Shown: piece after piece, positions 1 through 6,071 of the stretch | How positions within the stretch are numbered: the stretch's first letter is position 1 | How the letters are laid out: every line of letters starts with the position of its first letter | Assembly (NCBI GenBank): GCA_903926695.1 | Contig: CAIYKK010000492.1 | Coordinates: forward strand, 1-6,848 | DNA: 6,848 bases | Source of the DNA: an uncultured Burkholderiales bacterium | GTDB lineage: Bacteria > Pseudomonadota > Gammaproteobacteria > Burkholderiales > Burkholderiaceae_C | Reading direction: 5' to 3' | The notes under the pieces: model-generated | What the model was told of the DNA's origin: nothing | Database searches by the model: none | Seen by the model: the letters and a program-made list of their open reading frames with translations, nothing else | Translations under genes and position numbers: made by a program

Positions 1-135
1 GCCCGCTGCTGCTCGATGTACTGCCTGAGTATTTCAATCGGCGCGCCCCCACACGATGCGGCAAAGTAGCTGTGGCGACCACAGCACACCACGACGTTTT
101 AGCCAAGGGTGAAAGTCTCCATACTCTTTTCGCAT
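1..135 (-). pseudogene. IS200/IS605-family TnpA transposase, C-terminal remnant with frameshift
   Basis: On the minus strand, positions 135 to 73 read RKEYGDFHPWL...GVLWSP, and after a shift of one base positions 71 to 1 read SYFAASCGGAPIEI...QYIEQQR. Joined, this gives the LWSP-SYFAASCGG-YIEQQ signature of the C-terminal end of Y1 (HUH) single-strand transposases of IS200/IS605. In that family the Tyr of the YIxxQ motif is the nucleophile and the Gln helps bind metal; both are still readable here. The upstream two-thirds with the HUH motif is missing, because the helicase gene occupies that space. The frames are separated by one extra base near 72-75, so the piece is both 5'-truncated and frameshifted. 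The last few codons lie beyond the left edge. The upper boundary is uncertain: similarity is clear from about 129 downward, and the ATG at 133-135 may be fortuitous. A sequencing error could explain the frameshift but not the missing N-terminus. Confidence 0.8.
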
Positions 136-151
136 TGCGCAGGGTTGCAAC

Positions 152-1954
152 TCACCCCAGCCGCCGCCCAAACGCGCCAGTTCGGCTCACGGTGATCACC
201 AGCCGCTCGGTGGCGCGGGTGGCGGCGATGTAAAAAAGGCGCGCTTCTTCTTCCTCGTTGTCGTCTTCGCCGGGCATGTGGCCCACGCCGGGCAGGGCGA
301 CGACGGCAAACTCCAGCCCGTTGCAGGCGGACATCAGCAGCAGCTTGATGGTGTCGGCGGCGCTGGCCGTGGCGCTGCGCACCTCGTGCGGCAGGTTTCT
401 GAGCTTGAGCACATTGGCGCATTCGTCGCGCATCCAGGTGTGGCGGCAGATGATGGCCATGTCGCCCCAGTCGTGGCCGTCGTGGTGCGCCGCGCCGAGC
501 TGCTCGACGACTTTAAACACCTCTTCGCGGAAAGTTTGCTGCCGGATGATGACGGTTTCGGGGCCGTCGCGCCCGCCGCTCACGGGCGCGAGCAGCGAGA
601 TGCCGTCGTCGTCCTGCACGTCGTCGCGCAGGAGCGGCGCGGCGATCAGGCTGGCCGTCTCCAGCGTCTGGCGGGTGTTGCGGTGGTTGATGCGCAGCAG
701 CGTGGTGCGCCCCTGCGCCTGCACGCCCGCGCGCCGAAAGCTGAACAGACGGCTGCGGCTGCGTTCGTAAATGCTTTGCGTGTCGTCGTAAAGCAGCAGC
801 AGGCTGTTGGTGGCCGGATCGACCATGCGGGTGATGAGCTTGACCCACTCGGGCGCAAAGTCGTGGCCTTCGTCCACCAAAATGGCTTGGTATTGGCCCG
901 CAGGAATCGCCCCGGCATCGACGGCGCGAATCACGCGCTGCACCAGATCTTCGCGCCGGGCGGCCAGCGGCAGGTTGGGCGCAGGCAGTTTCTGGTTAAA
1001 CGCCAAAAGCTGCTCGCTGCACCACTGGAAAAAAGGCCGCACCTGCACCAGCGCGGCCACGCCCTTGGCCTGCATCAGCGCGGTGAGCATGCCCGCCAGC
1101 GGCTCGCTGTAGCACAGAATCAAAATCGGCAAAGCGCCGGGTCCGCTGGTCTGGGCGAGGTGTTCGGCGCGCTGGCACAGCAGCATGGTTTTGCCCGAAC
1201 CGGCCACACCGTGAATCACCCGGTGGCCTTCGCCCATGCTGCGCACAAACTGCTCTTGCGCCAAATCCATCACGCGCAGATAGCCGGATAAAGCGGCTTC
1301 GGTGTCACCGCTGTCCACCGGCGCGCCTTGCGGATACAGGCGCATCTGGGGAAACATGCCCCAGCGCAGGCGCTCTAACTGCAGCGAATGCAGCGAGCGG
1401 CTTCCCGGCGCGGCGGGCAGCATGCGCCAGAGCCGCTGGGCCAGCGTTTGCGCGTCTTCGATCTCGTCCTGGCAAATGACCAGGTCCGGCTCAACAGCAT
1501 GCGCCAGCCCGGCAGTCTCGAACTGCGCCCGCGTGATGGCGCTCAAGATCAGACCGTGGCCGCAGGCAAAACCCAGTTTGCCCGCGTGAACGCCGACGGT
1601 TTGCAGCAAATACGGATCGCGCTCCAGCACACCGGCCACCTGCAGCGCACAAAACCGCGCCTGCGCCAGCGGGTTGATCACCACTTTGGGTTTGCCATCG
1701 ACGAGCAAATCCCACGCCTGCCGGGTCGCCTGCGCGATGGCCTGCGCCGGGTAGTCGCGGGTTTCGAGAATCAACAGGCCGCGCTCGGGGTGCAGCACGA
1801 TGAAATCCGGGCGCGACTGTTTAGGCCCGGCGGGCACGTCGTACCACAGCAAAGTGTCGGCACCGAGCGCCTGCTCAAGTCGCTGGGCCACCCGGCGCTC
1901 GCCAGCGCTCATGCGTGCGGCGCAACTGCCGAGGAAAGGAATCAGAGTCGCCAT
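152..1954 (-). CDS. NERD-domain UvrD/Rep-like superfamily 1 DNA helicase
   Basis: A 600-residue protein with an N-terminal nuclease-related domain (NERD, about residues 15-130) fused to an SF1 helicase of the UvrD/Rep type. Helicase signatures appear in order: Walker A GVAGSGKT at 249-256, Walker B LVDEGHDF at 359-366, motif III DDTQSIY at 390-396, motif IV INHRNTRQ at 422-429, motif V region MSACNGLEF at 541-549 and motif VI LFYIAATRA at 573-581. The family is expected to translocate on single-stranded DNA using ATP; the NERD part resembles restriction-endonuclease-fold nucleases. The start is the family-like MATLIP...C...RMSAGERR opening, with AGGA at 1965-1968 ten bases upstream. Length is normal for the group, ending about 20 residues after motif VI. 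Two positions depart from consensus: NERD has E64-T-R66 where E-x-K is usual, and motif V has Asn for the usual Lys. ATPase residues look intact. It is transcribed alone, toward the transposase remnant. No restriction or other defence partner is visible. The cellular role is not established. Confidence 0.93.
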   Translation of the reverse strand: MATLIPFLGSCAARMSAGERRVAQRLEQALGADTLLWYDVPAGPKQSRPDFIVLHPERGLLILETRDYPAQAIAQATRQAWDLLVDGKPKVVINPLAQARFCALQVAGVLERDPYLLQTVGVHAGKLGFACGHGLILSAITRAQFETAGLAHAVEPDLVICQDEIEDAQTLAQRLWRMLPAAPGSRSLHSLQLERLRWGMFPQMRLYPQGAPVDSGDTEAALSGYLRVMDLAQEQFVRSMGEGHRVIHGVAGSGKTMLLCQRAEHLAQTSGPGALPILILCYSEPLAGMLTALMQAKGVAALVQVRPFFQWCSEQLLAFNQKLPAPNLPLAARREDLVQRVIRAVDAGAIPAGQYQAILVDEGHDFAPEWVKLITRMVDPATNSLLLLYDDTQSIYERSRSRLFSFRRAGVQAQGRTTLLRINHRNTRQTLETASLIAAPLLRDDVQDDDGISLLAPVSGGRDGPETVIIRQQTFREEVFKVVEQLGAAHHDGHDWGDMAIICRHTWMRDECANVLKLRNLPHEVRSATASAADTIKLLLMSACNGLEFAVVALPGVGHMPGEDDNEEEEARLFYIAATRATERLVITVSRTGAFGRRLG

Positions 1955-1999
1955 CCGTGAAGTGTCCTACTGGTTGATGAGGGTGACGTTGTGTGAGCC

Positions 2000-2033
2000 G
2001 AGCGGCAGATGTTGGAGGCAAAAAAAGCCGCTC
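2000..2033. repeat. Inverted repeat in the divergent helicase/CBS intergenic region
   Basis: GAGCGGC at 2000-2006 and GCCGCTC at 2027-2033 form a perfect 7-bp dyad around a 20-base loop containing a run of seven A (2020-2026). A competing hairpin, GGC-A7-GCC, is possible at 2017-2029. The element lies in the 159-bp region between two divergent genes, 46-79 bases upstream of the helicase start on the minus strand. It is not a classical intrinsic terminator on either strand, because the A/T run sits inside the loop and not after the stem. It could be an operator, a leader structure or chance. I could not find a convincing -35/-10 pair for either gene in this gap; GATAAC at 2086-2091 is a possible -10 for the CBS gene but lacks a good -35. 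Confidence 0.35.
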
Positions 2034-2113
2034 AAGGTCATAGCTTCTTTGTTGAGGGTCTGGCAAACTGATCTGGCGCTACATCGATAACAACCACCAC
2101 GCTGGAGACCGCC

Positions 2114-2554
2114 ATGAAATCTGTTGCCTATATCCTCAAATCCAAGCCCGATACGACCATTCAGGCCGTTGCCCCCACTGCTTCCGTGTTCGAGGCGCTG
2201 GAGTTGATGGCCCGCAAAAACATCGGCGCGGTGCTGGTGATGGATGGCGCGCAGGTCGTGGGCATCTTCACCGAGCGCGATTACGCCCGCAAAATCGTGC
2301 TCAAGGGCCGCACTTCGCCGCAAACGCCAGTGCGGGAAGTGATGACGCCGGGCGTGATGTTTGTCACGCCCGAGCAAACCAGCGACCAGTGCATGGCGCT
2401 GATGACCGAAAACCGCTTGCGCCACCTGCCCGTGATGGACGGCGGCAAGCTGGTCGGACTGGTCTCGATTGGCGATTTGGTCAAGGACATCATCTCCGAG
2501 CAGCAATTCATCATCGAGCAACTGGAGTTCTACATCAGCGGCAAGCGCGGCTGA
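2114..2554 (+). CDS. Two-CBS-domain protein
   Basis: A 146-residue protein consisting almost only of a tandem pair of CBS domains (Bateman module). CBS1 covers about residues 10-65 with the typical end VVGIFTERDYARK (48-60). CBS2 covers about 75-130 with LVGLVSIGDLVKDII (113-127). No signal peptide, membrane segment or catalytic domain is seen, so it is probably a soluble cytoplasmic protein. Such modules bind adenine nucleotides or related ligands and sense energy state in larger proteins. For stand-alone versions the partner is usually unknown, and nothing nearby identifies one. The start is supported by GGAGA at 2104-2108, five bases before the ATG. It is divergent from the helicase and convergent with slyD, so it is probably monocistronic. 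The stop codon lies inside an inverted repeat (2544-2604). Confidence 0.93.
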   Translation: MKSVAYILKSKPDTTIQAVAPTASVFEALELMARKNIGAVLVMDGAQVVGIFTERDYARKIVLKGRTSPQTPVREVMTPGVMFVTPEQTSDQCMALMTENRLRHLPVMDGGKLVGLVSIGDLVKDIISEQQFIIEQLEFYISGKRG

Positions 2555-2604
2555 AGCGGGCTGCCCGGACGCCGCGCCGCGCATCAGGGCACCTCAGCCG
2601 CGCT
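2544..2604. terminator. 11-bp inverted repeat between convergent genes, candidate bidirectional terminator
   Basis: AGCGCGGCTGA at 2544-2554 is repeated as its exact reverse complement TCAGCCGCGCT at 2594-2604. The left arm contains the last codons and stop of the CBS gene. The right arm lies just past the slyD stop (2612). The 39-base loop is GC-rich and can fold further (CGGG-CTG-CCCG near 2557-2567). The position between convergent genes fits termination in both directions, but there is no T-run on either strand, so it is not a standard intrinsic terminator. It may instead block 3'-end degradation or act with Rho. Confidence 0.45.
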
Positions 2605-2611
2605 GGTGGGC

Positions 2612-3088
2612 TCAGTGCTGGTGGCCGTGCTCGCCATGCACATGCTGGTGGGCGATTTCTTCTTCAGAGGCGAGGCGCACATCCGTCACCTTGAGGTGAA
2701 AGCGCAGCGCCTTGCCCGCCAGCGGGTGGTTGGCGTCGAGGATGACAAACTGGCCCTTGATCTTGGCGACGTTAAACACCTGAACGCGCCCGTCGCTGCC
2801 CTGGCCTTCGAGCTGGCCGCCGACCTTGACGCCTGCCGGAAACTGGCTGCGCGGAATGGTGCGAACCAAGTCTTCGTCGCGCAGGCCAAACGCGTCTTCG
2901 GGCGGCAAAGCCAGCGTGACCTGATAGCCCGGCTCCTTGCCGTCAAGCGCTTCTTCTATTTTGGGCAGGGTGTTGCCGTAGCCGCCGTGCAGATAAACCA
3001 TCGGCTCTTTGCTCTCTTCAATCAGCTTGCCAAGGGCATCGGTGACTTTGAAGCGCAGAGTGACGGCGGAGTTTTTTTCAATTTTCAT
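2612..3088 (-). CDS. slyD: SlyD-like FKBP-type peptidyl-prolyl cis-trans isomerase
   Basis: A 158-residue FKBP-family prolyl isomerase. The FKBP fold is split around an inserted flap, as in SlyD: N-terminal strand MKIEKNSAVTLRF, VYLHGGYGNTLPKIEEAL at 31-48, PPEDAFG at 62-68, an insert-in-flap chaperone domain at about 70-120, then DANHPLAGKAL at 118-128 returning to the core. The C-terminus is a short His-rich tail (residues 147-158, six His, no Cys), reduced compared with the longer Cys/His tail of E. coli SlyD. Family members speed proline isomerisation during folding and carry nickel or other metals. Whether the short tail still delivers nickel to hydrogenase is unknown. I chose the ATG at 3086-3088 because homologues begin MKI; an in-frame ATG at 3160 would add 24 unrelated residues across a hairpin. 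No strong Shine-Dalgarno is seen, only GAAAGAAAAAA. The 126-bp gap to the upstream CoA-transferase gene argues against tight coupling. Confidence 0.93.
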   Translation of the reverse strand: MKIEKNSAVTLRFKVTDALGKLIEESKEPMVYLHGGYGNTLPKIEEALDGKEPGYQVTLALPPEDAFGLRDEDLVRTIPRSQFPAGVKVGGQLEGQGSDGRVQVFNVAKIKGQFVILDANHPLAGKALRFHLKVTDVRLASEEEIAHQHVHGEHGHQH

Positions 3089-3098
3089 GGGTTTTTTC

Positions 3099-3117
3099 TT
3101 TCGGGCGCGGCCCGAAA
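3099..3117. repeat. Hairpin just upstream of the slyD start
   Basis: TTTCGGGC at 3099-3106 pairs perfectly with GCCCGAAA at 3110-3117 around a GCG loop. Beyond one mismatch the flanking T-run (3092-3097) and A-run (3115-3121) can add at least three A-T pairs. In the slyD transcript the base of this stem lies about ten bases before the ATG, where the Shine-Dalgarno should be. The sequence after the stem on the minus strand is A-rich, so it is not a normal terminator for the upstream CoA-transferase gene. It may influence slyD translation or stabilise the mRNA. Confidence 0.5.
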
Positions 3118-3182
3118 AAAATGTGCAGGCGGGCCGCTGCCAAGGCGGTGATCTTAGCAACGAAGCGCCTGTCGAGCTGGCG

Positions 3183-3201
3183 CGGGTCGCCGCAAGACCC
3201 G
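3183..3201. repeat. Small stem-loop downstream of the CoA-transferase stop
   Basis: CGGGTC at 3183-3188 and GACCCG at 3196-3201 form a 6-bp stem with a seven-base loop, beginning 13 bases after the CoA-transferase stop codon on the minus strand. There is no T-run after it, so intrinsic termination is not supported. It could be a 3'-end stabilising structure or chance in GC-rich sequence. Confidence 0.25.
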
Positions 3202-3214
3202 TACACGCTGCGCT

Positions 3215-4510
3215 TTATGCCAAGCCCATCTTTTTCGCCGCTTCGCGCAGCTCGGCGCGGAAGTTGGGGTGCGCAATGCCGATCAGCGCCGCGCAACGCT
3301 GGTGCGCGCTCTTGCCGCGCAGCTGGGCCACGCCGAATTCCGTCACCACGTAATTGATGTCATTTTTTGTTGTGCTCATGTGCGTGCCGGGCGTGAGCAT
3401 GGGCACGATGCGCGAGATGGTGTCGTCCTTGGCCGTCGAGGGCAGCACGATGAACGCCTTGCCGCCCTTGGAGCGGTTCGCGGCGCGCACAAAATCGGTC
3501 TGGCCGCCGGTGCCCGAGTAAGGCGTAGTGCCCAGGCTTTCCGAGCCGCACTGGCCCAGAAAGTCGATCTGCATCGTTGCGTTGATGGCGTGCAGGTTGT
3601 CGTTCAGGCCCGCCAGGTACGGGTCGTTGGTGAAATCGACCGGGTGCATTTCAAACGACGGATTGCGGTGCAAAAACTTGTACAGCTTTTGTGAGCCGAG
3701 CGCGAAAGTCGCCACCGATTTGCCCGGCAGGTAGTTCTTTTTGCGGTTGGTCACGGCCCCGGCTTCGATCAGCGAGAGGATGCCGTCGCCGATCATTTCG
3801 GTATGCACGCCCAGATCGCGCTTGTGCGTCAGCTGCATCACCACGGCGTCGGGAATGCCGCCGTAGCCGATTTGCAGCGTTGCGCCGTCGGGAATCATGT
3901 CGGCGACGTACTTGCCGATGGCTTCCTGCACCGGGCCGATTTTGGGCAGACCGACTTCGAGCATGGGCTGCTCGCTTTCGATCAGCGCGGTCACCTGCGA
4001 GATGTGAACGTGGCAGTTGCCGTTCACAAAGGGCACGTTGGGGTTGACTTCAAGCACCACGGCGCGCGCCTTGGCAATCGCGGCCATCGTGTAGTCGGCG
4101 GCCAGCCCGAGGGAAAAATAACCGTGCTCGTCCATCGGCGAGGCCAGCGTAAAGACCACGTCCGCGCCCATCAGGCCGCGCCCGATCAGGTCGGGCATTT
4201 CAGAAAAGCACGACGGGATGAAATCGACCCAGCCCGCCTTGCCACCGGGGCGCGAGACGCCGCTGAAAAAATACGCCGTGTGGCGCACGTTTTCGACCGT
4301 TTCGGGGTCGAAATAGCTGTAATTGCGCACCGGCAGGATTTGCGAAATCTGCACATCGCGCAGGTCGCGGCGCACTTCGGACAGCGCGGTGAGCAGGGCG
4401 GGCGGCTCGGCCACGGCCGTGGGAATCACCACCGTGTCGCCATTGCGGACAACACGGATGGCATCGGCGGCGGACATGCGTTTTTGCTGGTATTGGGTTT
4501 GAATTGACAT
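3215..4510 (-). CDS. Acetyl-CoA hydrolase / 4-hydroxybutyrate CoA-transferase family protein
   Basis: A 431-residue family I CoA-transferase of the acetyl-CoA hydrolase/transferase group (which includes 4-hydroxybutyrate CoA-transferase and Cat1/Ach1 types). Visible landmarks are the N-terminal domain with SPMDEHGYFSLG at 124-135, GYGGIPDAV at 215-223, HTEMIGDG at 236-243, SGTGGQTDF at 332-340 and VTEFGVAQLRGKS at 389-401. The Glu in HTEM (residue 238) matches the catalytic glutamate that forms the glutamyl-CoA thioester intermediate. SGTGGQTDF is the glycine-rich CoA-site loop. The enzyme should move CoA between acetyl-CoA and another carboxylic acid, or hydrolyse acyl-CoA; the acceptor cannot be told from sequence. 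Length is normal and the protein is cytosolic. GAGAG at 4516-4520 is a weak ribosome site, and a 20-base A/T tract at 4529-4548 probably contains the promoter. slyD follows 126 bases downstream with no functional link evident. Confidence 0.93.
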   Translation of the reverse strand: MSIQTQYQQKRMSAADAIRVVRNGDTVVIPTAVAEPPALLTALSEVRRDLRDVQISQILPVRNYSYFDPETVENVRHTAYFFSGVSRPGGKAGWVDFIPSCFSEMPDLIGRGLMGADVVFTLASPMDEHGYFSLGLAADYTMAAIAKARAVVLEVNPNVPFVNGNCHVHISQVTALIESEQPMLEVGLPKIGPVQEAIGKYVADMIPDGATLQIGYGGIPDAVVMQLTHKRDLGVHTEMIGDGILSLIEAGAVTNRKKNYLPGKSVATFALGSQKLYKFLHRNPSFEMHPVDFTNDPYLAGLNDNLHAINATMQIDFLGQCGSESLGTTPYSGTGGQTDFVRAANRSKGGKAFIVLPSTAKDDTISRIVPMLTPGTHMSTTKNDINYVVTEFGVAQLRGKSAHQRCAALIGIAHPNFRAELREAAKKMGLA

Positions 4511-4832
4511 GGCAGCTCTCGGGGGTTGAATTAATAATTTTTAATTAACCTTTGATGATCGCACAGCGCCGGGGTGAAAAACCACCCAAACGGGCTGAAA
4601 AAGAAGCTGCGGGCACGCTGGCGGGGCCGCTCAAGCGCAAAAAGGAAAGCCTGTCGGGCTTGGAACGTCGAAAGCAAAACCCGATTCCCAGAAGGAGCGT
4701 TTTCGCTGATGAACTGACGACAAATCCCAAGCCCCACAGGCCTGGCGGTATTGTCGTGCTAATCCGATCTGAAAAACCTTGGTGGAAACCCGGAAATTTA
4801 CACGGTCAGCGTAGAAAGTTGACGCGTTTGGA
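4511..4832. other. Non-coding gap between the CoA-transferase and transglutaminase-like genes
   Basis: These 322 bases hold no ORF I believe. A 94-codon plus-strand frame (4552-4836) and a 68-codon minus-strand frame (4531-4737) exist, but neither has a family-like sequence or a convincing ribosome site. Purine-rich, A-rich stretches are scattered through it. GGGTG-AAAAAC-CACCC, a small 5-bp hairpin, lies near 4571-4586. The only strong signal is the A/T tract described separately. I see no intrinsic terminator for the transglutaminase-like gene, whose stop borders this gap. Confidence 0.5.
4529..4548 (-). promoter_or_regulatory. A/T-only tract, probable promoter region of the CoA-transferase gene
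   Basis: Twenty consecutive A/T bases (core TTAATAATTTTTAATTAA at 4531-4548) stand out in otherwise GC-rich sequence. On the minus strand they lie 19-38 bases upstream of the CoA-transferase ATG and include -10-like TATTAA. No good -35 is found at 16-18 bases. The tract is nearly dyad-symmetric (TTAAT...ATTAA). A promoter -10 region with a short leader is the simplest reading; a protein-binding A/T site is possible. Confidence 0.4.
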
Positions 4833-5639
4833 TTAGGCGCTGGTGGCAGCTTCTCCGTCTTCGTCCACGCTCACGTCTTTGCGCGGCATTTTTACGTCGC
4901 CGAAGATGGTGGCAAAGGCCACGTCTTTGGCATCGCGCCCGGTGCCTATGCGCACCAGGCGCTCTACCGGCGCCAGCTGCGTCGGGTCAAACAACACCCA
5001 GCGCCCGCCCAGCCAGGCCTCAAACAGCGCATGAAAATCCTGCGGCGGCTCCTGAAAATGCACATAACCGACCACCAGCCGCGCCGGAATATTCAGCGCC
5101 CGGCACAGCGTGATGCCCAAATGCGCAAAATCGCGGCACACGCCCACGCGCTGCACAAACACATCCTGCGCCGTGGTGGTGGACTGGCTGGAGCCGGGCT
5201 GGTAGGTGATGGACTCGAAAATCCACTTTTCAATCGCCCGCACACGCTCGATGCCCGGCGCGAGCGGGCCAAAAAGCTGCTGCGCGACGCGGCTCAGAGA
5301 GTCGGACTCGCAGTAGCGGCTGGGCATGAGGTAATGCAGCACCTCGTCGGGCACTTCGGTGATCGGCGTTTCGTCCAGATGCGCGGGCGCGGGCGCGGCG
5401 CTCAACTCGACGCTGGCGTGGTAGCGCACGGACAGCGCGCCCGCAGGCGCGTCCAGCCGGAAAAACCGGTTGCCGCTGCGCGCATCGGAAAAGCAGCGCA
5501 TTTTGATACCGGGCGTGACGGTCAACTGCTCGTGCAGCACCCGCTGGCCTTCATGCAAGGCGGCTTGAATGTTGAACAGGAAATGCGCAGGGTTGCTGAC
5601 TTCGTAATCGAGCAGCAAATCAATCACGGAGGTATGCAT
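4833..5639 (-). CDS. Transglutaminase-like superfamily cysteine protein
   Basis: A 268-residue protein with a transglutaminase-like core in its C-terminal half. The papain-like triad is visible as Cys168 in VGVCRDFAHLG, His203 in DFHALFEAWL and Asp218 in VLFDPT, in the usual order and spacing. The N-terminal 100 or so residues resemble the beta-rich domain that precedes the core in bacterial transglutaminase-like proteins. There is no signal peptide or membrane segment, so a cytoplasmic location is likely. Members of the superfamily include peptidases, amidases and cross-linking enzymes; the substrate here is unknown. The acidic tail (DVSVDEDGEAATSA) is unremarkable. The start ATG at 5637-5639 is preceded by AAGGG (5649-5653) at nine bases. 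Upstream, 70 bases away on the same strand, is an unrecognised 115-residue ORF that might be co-transcribed. No CoA, helicase or ATP-grasp/alpha-E partner typical of some transglutaminase clusters is next to it. Confidence 0.9.
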   Translation of the reverse strand: MHTSVIDLLLDYEVSNPAHFLFNIQAALHEGQRVLHEQLTVTPGIKMRCFSDARSGNRFFRLDAPAGALSVRYHASVELSAAPAPAHLDETPITEVPDEVLHYLMPSRYCESDSLSRVAQQLFGPLAPGIERVRAIEKWIFESITYQPGSSQSTTTAQDVFVQRVGVCRDFAHLGITLCRALNIPARLVVGYVHFQEPPQDFHALFEAWLGGRWVLFDPTQLAPVERLVRIGTGRDAKDVAFATIFGDVKMPRKDVSVDEDGEAATSA

Positions 5640-5709
5640 GAAACGGCGCCCTTATGAACATCCATCAACATGGCGGCCTGAACTGCGCCGCTGCCACCAC
5701 GGCCGCGTC

Positions 5710-6057
5710 TTAGCCAGTCCGGCGGGAACTGCGCCGGGAAACCTCTGGGGTTTCTGTGGCGCAAAACCAATGCTGGCAGGTCACAAACACCACCCGCACC
5801 GCCCGCTCCAGCATGTCGGCGGCCAGCGCAGAACGGCAGCGGGCGCGGGCGCGCAAACGAAACACCAGCAAAAACTCCGCCACTCTGGAGGGAAATCCTA
5901 CCGGGCGGGCGTACTGCACCACCGGCGCATGGCGCGACGCGTCCTCGTGGCCTTCACTTCCTGGATGCAGCCACGCACGGCGCAGCCGCTCCGTCAGGCA
6001 GGAAACGACCAGCCCTGCAGGCACACTCACGCTAACAACTATTGCGCTTCTCATCAT
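5710..6057 (-). CDS. Hypothetical protein, 115 residues, possible signal or lipoprotein-like N-terminus
   Basis: I do not recognise this protein. Support for it being real comes from a strong Shine-Dalgarno (AGGGAG, 6066-6071) eight bases before the ATG at 6055-6057, a hand-counted third-position GC of about 70 percent, and an open frame on the same strand as the transglutaminase-like gene 70 bases downstream. The N-terminus is short, basic, then hydrophobic (residues 4-19), ending VVSC at 17-20, which loosely fits a lipobox; this is weak because the hydrophobic stretch contains Ser and Pro. The middle (60-100) alternates hydrophobic and Arg-rich segments, such as EFLLVFRLRARARCRSALAA, with Cys74, Cys94 and Cys99. 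The C-terminal tail (SRRSSRRTG) is basic. It could also be a fortuitous frame. The opposite-strand frames through the same region look less protein-like. Confidence 0.45.
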   Translation of the reverse strand: MMRSAIVVSVSVPAGLVVSCLTERLRRAWLHPGSEGHEDASRHAPVVQYARPVGFPSRVAEFLLVFRLRARARCRSALAADMLERAVRVVFVTCQHWFCATETPEVSRRSSRRTG

Positions 6058-6065
6058 TGTTTTGA

Positions 6066-6071
6066 CTCCCT
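6066..6071 (-). promoter_or_regulatory. Shine-Dalgarno deciding the start of the 115-residue ORF
   Basis: AGGGAG on the minus strand, eight bases before the tandem ATGATG at 6057-6052. It selects the first of these ATGs over an in-frame upstream ATG at 6097-6099, which has no comparable site. Confidence 0.5.

Noticed and set aside
278..1291. Long plus-strand open frame of 337 codons
   Set aside because: It lies antisense to the helicase, whose frame contains all SF1 motifs. The plus-strand translation is rich in Ala, Arg, His and Gln with no family-like sequence, as expected for a GC-rich shadow frame.
152..1954. NERD helicase as part of a defence island
   Set aside because: No restriction, methylase, toxin or other defence genes are beside it; neighbours are CBS, slyD and metabolic genes, so a defence role is not supported by this window.
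2057..2085. Sigma-54-like GG/GC pair upstream of the CBS gene
   Set aside because: The GG and GC are not at the required ten-base spacing and the flanks do not match the consensus.
3099..3117. Intrinsic terminator for the CoA-transferase gene
   Set aside because: On the minus strand the stem is followed by A-rich sequence, and the T-run lies before the stem.
3089..3160. Upstream in-frame start for slyD at 3160
   Set aside because: It would add 24 residues not seen in the family and would be translated through a hairpin; MKIEKN at 3088 is the normal SlyD opening.
3803..4507. Plus-strand open frame of 234 codons
   Set aside because: It is antisense to the CoA-transferase, which has clear catalytic motifs on the minus strand. 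The translation looks like a shadow.
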